A DNA stretch of 12,930 bases from Aureococcus anophagefferens (lineage: Eukaryota; Sar; Pelagophyceae; Pelagomonadales; Pelagomonadaceae), in assembly GCF_000186865.1 (NCBI RefSeq), contig NW_008705591.1, forward strand, positions 1 through 12,930, in the 5' to 3' direction. Below the pieces are notes generated by a model. That model searched no databases, had not been told where the DNA came from, and saw only the letters and a list, made by a program, of their open reading frames with translations. Positions 7,709 through 12,930 of the stretch are shown in pieces. Positions within the stretch are counted from its first letter, which is position 1. Each line of letters starts with the position of its first letter. The position numbers and the translations under genes are program-made.

Positions 7709-8917
7709 CCCGGACCGCGCTTATTAACGCGTGTGGTTGTATCACCTGGAAGTCAGATATGTCACAGTTGCGTAGGGTGATGATGAGATTGGTAGGAATA
7801 GGTAAAGGGCAGTCTAAATGGGTGTTACAGCGCACTTAAGAGGGAGGCTACACTAGATAGATTGGGGCACGGCGCCGCACGACTCGGGCGCGGTGCCGCA
7901 CAGACAAACTGCCTGCGAGGTTATTATAATATACGAAGACAAGCTGGCATGTGAAGCCCCCCCCCCCTGATAAACGGCGACTATCGCGGTCAGTACGCGA
8001 GTGTGATTAAGCACAATCAAAGTGCGCTTGGCGATAAGCCAGCTGGGGTCACTGTTTTCAGTCGGGCCAGCCGCGAGGAGAAAAAAAAAGAAAAAAGAAA
8101 AAAGAAAAAAGAAAAAAGGAGACGCCGAAGGCGCCGACAGCAGAGACCCCTAGGCTAGCCCCACTAGGGTAACACCCAGTGTGCCACCTCCTACGGGTTA
8201 TGGGTTGTTCCACCGTGCTATCACTGCCCCCCGTGTAACGGGGCTACCTGCAGCACGTCAGACTCCTAGCCCCCCGGGACACCCAGTCCCGAAAGCTCGG
8301 AGCGCCAGCGCCCGACGGCGTCCGCGCGCCGCGACCGCGAGTCGCGCGCCGGCGGGGCCGCGGCGGACAGCACACCGCAGCCCTCGGGCATCGCGGCGCC
8401 CCCGGGTGCGCCGACGCGCCCCGGAGAGGCGCGACCGGCAGCCCCAGCGCAGCGGCAAGCTCAAAGCTCGCTTCTGTGTGAACGGTGCACCGCGTCCGGG
8501 GGAGCATCACGGGGTGCCTCTGTGGACCTTGCCGCGCCTCGGGCCCGGCTGCGAGTCGCTCGGGAAAGACCATCGGTCGAAGGCGAGCAACTTAGTTCGC
8601 GTCGGGGCAGCCCGTGGATGACGAGAACGGCCGTTAATGGTGGGGGGCGACCGACGAGAGGCCCAACTTAGTTCCAGGGCTCGGCGAGCGGGCCGCGGCC
8701 CGGGCATCTCGAGTAAACACCCCCTGGAATGTCCCTCCCGAGTGGCCTGTCAAGGTTGCCGCGGCCCGAACGCGGCATGCATTGCGCGGTGAGCACCGTG
8801 TCGCCGGCGGCGCCGCGCGCCGCCCGGAGGCGGTGAAGTGATCTCGATCAAATCGCCTCGAGCCGAAGAGCTGGGGGGGTCGATCTCAAATCGAGCCGCA
8901 GCAGGCTCCACTACCAT
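7709..8917. other. Intergenic stretch, partly GC-rich, no supported gene
   Basis: It lies upstream of the cyclic-nucleotide-binding gene. 7709-8080 is of ordinary composition, with a pair of related GC-rich motifs (GGCGCCGCAC near 7870, GGTGCCGCAC near 7892) and a C-run near 7957. From about 8260 to 8870 the DNA is very GC-rich, and its open frames on both strands are arginine/proline/alanine strings with no domain. I compared the block with remembered rRNA landmarks and recognised nothing. The direct repeat AACTTAGTTC occurs near 8590 and 8666. Confidence 0.55.
8080..8118. repeat. GAAAAAA microsatellite
   Basis: A run of A followed by four GAAAAAA units (8090-8117), purine-only on the plus strand, between a mixed-composition and a GC-rich segment. 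Confidence 0.95.
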
Positions 8918-9002
8918 TCGCGACGTCACAACATGGCGATGACACTGCACCCCACCCCTATCGTGGACTTCAACGTTCGTTATTACCCTAGTTTGGGGTA
9001 TT
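8918..9002 (+). repeat. Left arm of the inverted repeat
   Basis: Starts TCGCGACGTCACA and ends TTACCCTAGTTTGGGGTATT. In two different frames it encodes FATSQHGDDTA and then FNVRYYPSLGY, each with a near-match in the other arm. A one-base indel relative to the right arm breaks the frame between the two blocks. Confidence 0.8.
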
Positions 9003-9103
9003 GCTCTCGACCGGGAACATGGGGCCGGCCTTTTTGTAGTCACGGTGCCGTTGCTATTGCCGGAATAGCGCCGTGCTCGCTGCCCAGGTGGTTGCTGGAA
9101 TAG
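8933..9103 (+). other. Short ORF overlapping the left inverted-repeat arm
   Basis: ATG at 8933 to TAG at 9101-9103, 56 codons. It shares YYPSLGY with the reading of the right arm and then diverges. It is probably a relic of the duplicated coding segment and not a working gene, since the equivalent first block is in another frame. Confidence 0.2.
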
Positions 9104-9131
9104 GGATGCGTTGCGCATGTGTGCTTGTTTG

Positions 9132-9158
9132 GTGTGTGCACATGTGCGCACATGTGCG
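9132..9158. repeat. Alternating purine-pyrimidine tract with tandem GCACATGTGC palindromes
   Basis: Twenty-seven bases alternate strictly between purine and pyrimidine. Within them the 10-bp palindrome GCACATGTGC occurs twice back to back (9138-9147, 9148-9157). Such tracts can favour Z-DNA or cruciforms; no function is shown. Confidence 0.8.
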
Positions 9159-9235
9159 AGATAATTATCGGGGCTGGGGCTGGGGTAATACGTGTGAGCT
9201 TGGCCGTGGTCAATCGTCTTTCTTTCCTCAAGCCT

Positions 9236-9859
9236 CTACGCGGTGCTCTTGACCGCACGCTTCAATAAGACTGCCTTCGCCATTCGTTCACCATCCGCAG
9301 CTGCATACGATCGCATCGTCATTCCCATCGCGGAAGTAAGCTCGTGTGTAGGCGGAACTCCTTCCATGGTTTTCCGTGACCCAGAGAATGATTCAGTGCG
9401 GAGTCGGCGAGTCGCCTTGATCTTTGCAAGATATTGCTGGTAGAGGGAAGGGTGTTTATCGAGTCTCTCCTCGCCCAGTTTCGTTGTCCGCATCGTCATC
9501 ATTGCTGAGTCTAACAACTCCTCGGCTAGGATTTTCCCTTCCACAATGTTGTGCGTCTATATCGTGCGTTAAAGCTCAGACTCGTCTTCGATAATTAAGA
9601 AAGACACGAATGAAAAATTCACCGGAGACGCGCGTGCACAACTGAGGTCGCTGTGCTGATCTGCATCAATGCAAAGATGAAAGCCGCGCGCAAAGACATG
9701 GTCGTCACACAATTTCACTTGTTGTATCTTGGATTCGCTTCCTAGGGAGAAATACCCCAAACTAGGGTAATAAGGAACGTTGATGTTAACGTTACGGGGG
9801 AGTGCAGTGTCATCTCCATAGTGTGACGTCGCGACAATGAGGGAGCAGGGTATTGTAAA
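9236..9859 (-). pseudogene. Unrecognised ~200-codon frame with two close in-frame stops (decayed gene or 2-exon fragment)
   Basis: One minus-strand frame is open from 9859 down to the TAG at 9236-9238, except for TAA at 9569-9571 and TAG at 9557-9559. A 51-nt intron candidate, GTGTCT at 9607 to ATATAG at 9557, would remove both stops and keep the frame. Its size fits the other introns here. The 5' part (SHYGDDTALP, YYPSLGYFSLG, KLCDDHVFARGFHLCIDAD) looks coding-like; the 3' part is helical and charged. No ATG is found before the first stop, so the 5' end is missing or in an unseen exon. I do not recognise the family. Confidence 0.35.
9751..9834 (-). repeat. Right arm of the inverted repeat
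   Basis: Inverted copy of the left arm. On the minus strand a single frame reads VATSHYGDDTALP through NVPYYPSLGYFSLG, with no stop across the arm. It runs on into the interrupted frame on its inner side, so this arm looks like the more intact copy. Confidence 0.8.
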
Positions 9860-10264
9860 TTATGGGGATGATGGTAGATCACGAAAGTACTCAATTCAGA
9901 TAGACTCTCCCTTTTTTAAGTTCACTATACTGACTACGAGGAATTCCCTTTTTAGGTTCAGCCCCGCAACTCCCCTTAGCATAACACCGTGGAGAATTAA
10001 AGTACGAGGGAAGAGAGAAGAGACCTAACTACTAGGGATACTCTCATATTTCTCTAACTAGGGAAAACTCTCTAACTACCCCCCCCCCGGGGGGGGGCCT
10101 TCCAGAAAGAATTCCGCCGGCGGGCTGCTTCAGCAACGCCGGCCAGATAGGAGCATAAGGAGCGAGTATCGATTGGGCTGCAATAATTAATAGCAGCTCA
10201 TTCTCTCTCTCTCCTTTGGGCGCTACTTTCCTGGCTAATCGAAGATTACCTGTACTGTTCTAAC
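9860..10264. other. Upstream region of the EGF-like gene, no gene seen
   Basis: AT-richer DNA with a repeated TCTCTAACTA (about 10052 and 10068) and a CT run near 10200-10212. At 10079-10097 a run of ten C is followed by nine G, a perfect hairpin-forming palindrome. The core promoter of the downstream gene should lie here or just inside its first codons. Confidence 0.5.
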
Positions 10265-12930
10265 ATGCATCGGATATATTTAAAGTCCGGTGCGGCTCTT
10301 ATGGGTGTTAGTGGCCGCCCTGCAAAGCTCGTTGTGCGGGAAAACTCGGCTAACGACGTGAGATCATATCCTCGGTCGAAGACATCATTCCGACGCAACT
10401 TGAGCGCGGCCTCGATTCTTTTAGCATTACTACCAGTGGCTCTCGCCCAATGCCCGAACATGTGCAGTGGTCACGGTGACTGCGGTGCCGAGAACGTCTG
10501 TAGCTGCTTTGACGGCTTTGATTATGCTCCGGACTGTTCGCTACGTGCGATGTTTCCGCTGCTCTCCCCGCCTCCTCCTGTCTTGCTTTCTGAAGCAATG
10601 ATACATAGGCACATGCTCCAAGGGCATTGCCTGGGCCGATAAAGCTTATGCGGTTGATCTCGCACACTCTATGGCGGAGTGTTCAAATGCCGGTCTGTGC
10701 AATCGCGATACGGGCAAGTGTGAGTGCTTTGACGGCTACACTGGGCTCGCCTGCCAACGATGTGAATTTTGCCGCGTCGGAAAATATTGTAAGTCGTGGG
10801 GCCTCTGAGACATCTTTGAACACTCGCGCGTTTCCTACTGATCGGTTACCTCCCCTCAACCCCCCCCCCTCATCCCCCCCGGCACACACCGCGCGCCCGC
10901 ATGCGCGGTACCTTAGCGGCTTGCCCAAACGACTGCAATGCAAACGGGATGTGCTTGACTCTGAGTCGACTCGGCCAGCTCTATGGCGTCGACTATGACC
11001 ACCCGAGCGTCGGTGGTGACGGCGTTGGACCGAGCTACGGAAATTGGGACAAAGACTCAGTCACCAGCTGCTTTTGCGACCCTGGCTTCAGTGGCCCCGA
11101 CTGTTCCCGGAGCGCGTCTCAGAGTCGTATGATATCCTCGATCGTAGCATTTTTTTCCCCTCATAGTCATGTGTGCGAAGGCGGACGACCCGCTGACTAT
11201 CAACCAGAACTTCCGTGCCCTCAATATTGGTGTCGCAGCAGCTGACGGCAGTGGACTCCAGGGACTCGTGATATTTCACTTCTTGGGATATACAACTTCT
11301 CACTCAGCATCACGTGTCTCGGGGATTGTTTGTGAGGAGGCCTGGGAGGCCCTAGACAACGTCGATGACGTTGACTGTCTTTCTGAGCCATTTGCTGGCG
11401 GCGCCATCTACAATGTCACTTTCAAGCAATGGCCAATTGAGCCCATGGAAAATAATTTCTTCAGCCACACCGGCAACCCCGGTCTTACAAATTTCACCTG
11501 CGATGTGAGTGGCGCATCTTCGACGAGTGGTGCCCCAGTCGAATGTAATATTACCAATCTCGTTAGCGACGATGTGACAGAGTATGAGTACTGTGGACGC
11601 CGTGGACAATGTGACTTTACTTCGGGCACGTGCTACTGTATTGATGGCTACGAAGGTTCCACTTGTACAGCATCAAGTTATGCAGAGTCTGGTTCTAACA
11701 CCCTCCCTGGTGTCGACATTCACGCTGCTGGAAATGATTACGTCGGAGACCTGTTTAAGCTGAGTACTGACAAGTCGTCTGCATCTGACTTCACCTTCAT
11801 GAAAATTATCGCAGATGACGAGGATTTGCTAAGTATCCGAGGCGATGGACTGCTATCAATCGCACAAATTGATGTAACCACGTATGGGGCAACAGTTTCA
11901 GCGGGTGGTCTCACAATACTGACCGATGGTGCGAAAATAGAAGACGGTGGGCTCCAAGTTTCAAGTACTGCACTCGACGATCCAGTCCTCCACATTGTTG
12001 GTGACGGAGAGTCATTTACGGACGCCTTGCTGCGCGTTGACTCGGTGCGGTCTGAAGATGCCAATTATTGGTTTGCGCGCTTTAACACAGCCTACGACGT
12101 AACAGATGGGAGTTACGACGTAAATGTATTTTCCATTCGTGGAGATGGTTACACGAAGATTGAAGGCGAACTACACGTAAACAACGTGACTTCGGTGCAC
12201 AGCCTTGAACTCACTGGTGCTGGCTTCACAATTAATCAGGGTGGACTCCACATCATAGAGGACGGTGCTACTATCTATGATGGTGGAGCAGAGATCCGCA
12301 ATAACAACTTGACTGTCCTCCGCGCGTACCATAATGATGCTTTCCGTGACAAGGATAATGGAACTGTTTTTTCCGTCGAATCTTCCGCAGATTTCACGCG
12401 TGATATAAACCTCATCGAAGCAATCATGGATGCAGACAGTGCTTACACTCCTGAAACGGTCTTTCGTGTCAACGGCCTCCCAAGGACATATATCGACCAG
12501 GGTGGCCTTGATGTCATTGGAGGCATCACTGTCTCCAGTGCTGGCATCAACATAACTGCAGGTGGCCTTTGGGTATCTTCAGGCGGTGTGCATGTCCAAG
12601 GTGGGAACTTGATCATTGATAACGACATAGTTGCCGAAGGAACTATCATCACCGCTGGCCTCACATCAACTGCATCATTCACTATTGCTGCAGGCTCGAT
12701 GACAGCATCAGCAGGGACACTCACTGTTGCAGGGATCACCAGTACGGGCGCAATAACCGGAACATCCAGCCTCGCCACTGCCGGTCTCACAACATCAGGA
12801 TCTATCACTATCTCTGCAGGCTCAATCACTGCGAGTTCTGGGACGTTGAGCGTCGCTGGTATCACGAGCTCGAATGCAATAACAGCACAGACGACATTTT
12901 CTGCTGCCGGTCTCACCTCAACGTCATCAT
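10265..12930 (+). CDS. Secreted EGF/tenascin-like protein with C-terminal repeat region (4 exons, 3' partial)
   Basis: Model: exons 10265-10544, 10609-10761, 10917-11111 and 11167-12930 and onward, at least 797 residues. A hydrophobic stretch SAASILLALLPVALA (~47-61) followed by QC suggests a signal peptide, though it starts unusually far in, so the ATG is uncertain. EGF-like modules follow: C63-C91; C96-C142 (AWADKAYAVDLAHSMAECSN, GKCECFDGYTGLAC); C147 to ~207 with an insert; and, after a ~140-residue mixed domain (ENNFFSHTG motif), another at C352-C376. The rest is beta-rich Gly/Ser/Thr sequence (DGGLQVSS, QGGLHIIEDG, AGGLWVSSGG) ending in 42-residue repeats, reminiscent of fibre or adhesin stalks. 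The architecture matches tenascin-like proteins I recall from stramenopile algae. A surface or extracellular role is inferred. No membrane anchor is visible before the window ends. Confidence 0.82.
10274..10284 (+). promoter_or_regulatory. TATA-like sequence at the start of the EGF-like gene
   Basis: ATATATTTAAA lies 7 nt after the first ATG of the frame. If it is a real TATA element, transcription would start near 10305-10315, the ATG at 10265 would not be used, and the start codon of the EGF-like protein would have to be reconsidered. Confidence 0.25.
10545..10608 (+). other. Intron 1 of the EGF-like gene (64 nt)
   Basis: GTGCGATG to ACATAG, phase 1. It joins PDCSLR to TCSKGIAW, giving the CxxxxC module border used throughout this protein. 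Reading through would end at a TAA near 10640. Confidence 0.8.
10762..10916 (+). other. Intron 2 of the EGF-like gene (155 nt)
   Basis: GTGAAT to CCTTAG, phase 1. It joins TGLACQR to SACPNDCNANG and again leaves four residues between the cysteines. It contains C-runs near 10859-10880 and is longer than the other introns in the window. Confidence 0.75.
11112..11166 (+). other. Intron 3 of the EGF-like gene (55 nt, likely GC-AG)
   Basis: The acceptor CTCATAG before TCATGTGTGCG is well placed after a T/C tract. The donor that keeps phase 1 and the four-residue spacing (CSRIMCAKADDP) is GCGCGTCT after CGGA, a GC donor. Canonical GT donors at 11124 (43-nt intron) or 11127 (40 nt) also keep the frame but insert extra residues (CSRSASQ) before the cysteine. 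Confidence 0.5.
12663..12930 (+). repeat. 126-bp coding tandem repeats (42 residues), continuing past the window
   Basis: Unit 1 is 12663-12788, unit 2 is 12789-12914, and a third starts at 12915. Each reads like TSxxSxTIxAGSxTASxGTLxVAGITS followed by a variable TxxxSxAGL. The DNA differs mainly at scattered codon positions, so these are protein-level repeats retained under selection or older duplications. Alternating small and hydrophobic residues suggest stacked beta-strands. Confidence 0.85.

Larger units (their letters stand above)
8918..9834. mobile_element. ~0.92-kb segment bounded by ~85-bp inverted repeats (possible TIR element)
   Basis: The left arm 8918-9002 and the reverse complement of 9751-9834 align end to end with one indel. 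The outer 33 bp differ at three positions and the inner 23 bp are identical; the middle third is diverged. Similarity may extend outward to GCTCC at 8905 and 9846. I see no clear target-site duplication and no transposase motif, so a non-autonomous TIR element is one option. An inverted partial duplication of coding sequence is another, as the arms read like protein. Content between the arms: a broken minus-strand frame and a purine-pyrimidine alternating tract. Confidence 0.5.

Noticed and set aside
8181..8621. 146-codon plus-strand frame and 109-codon minus-strand frame
   Set aside because: Composition-driven Arg/Pro/Ala strings in the GC-rich block; no motif and no start context to support them.
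8130..8740. Possible rRNA or tRNA fragment
   Set aside because: No T-loop (GGTTCRA) with acceptor pairing and no conserved rRNA landmark that I could recognise.
9751..9834. GDD motif (HYGDDT) as a sign of an RNA polymerase or reverse transcriptase
   Set aside because: Three residues are not evidence; no other polymerase motifs are seen before or after it.

Overview
This window looks like nuclear DNA of a eukaryotic microbe. Genes are far apart. Several reading frames only make sense after removing short introns of about 50-70 nt (one is 155 nt). The encoded domains are eukaryotic in style: an RRM, a protein with four cyclic-nucleotide-binding folds, and a secreted EGF/tenascin-like protein. 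The EGF protein resembles, from memory, a family common in stramenopile algae and relatives. I infer a stramenopile or similar protist with moderate confidence and cannot name a species. I see no bacterial operons, tRNA, rRNA or CRISPR.

Layout. (1) Positions 1-2719, minus strand: a gene with an N-terminal RRM-like domain and a serine-rich middle, running into a very long array of 48-bp (16-residue) repeats of the type GGSEQEAFSGAPFGQA. The array continues out of the window. A frame change near 1563-1570 splits it: the repeat frame stays open to position 1, while the literal frame from the ATG switches to an arginine-rich reading and stops at 740. (2) 2720-4583: no convincing gene. It holds poly-T/GC repeats and a cluster of TGTGCCGGCACA palindromes. 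(3) 4584-7708, minus strand: a gene for a soluble protein with four cyclic-nucleotide-binding-like domains. I assembled it from four exons; the two small 5' exons complete the first domain. (4) 7709-10264: a long non-genic stretch with a GAAAAAA microsatellite, a GC-rich block, and a ~0.92-kb segment (8918-9834) bounded by ~85-bp inverted repeats. That segment carries a broken or intron-containing reading frame on the minus strand. (5) 10265 to the right edge, plus strand: a secreted or surface protein with EGF-like modules on phase-1 introns (one apparently GC-AG), then a long beta-rich region ending in 42-residue repeats that run off the window.

The three main genes have no evident shared pathway: one probable RNA-binding or scaffold protein, one probable cyclic-nucleotide sensor, and one extracellular or cell-surface protein. 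The least explained parts are the inverted-repeat segment, whose arms look protein-coding, and the frame-split repeat gene.
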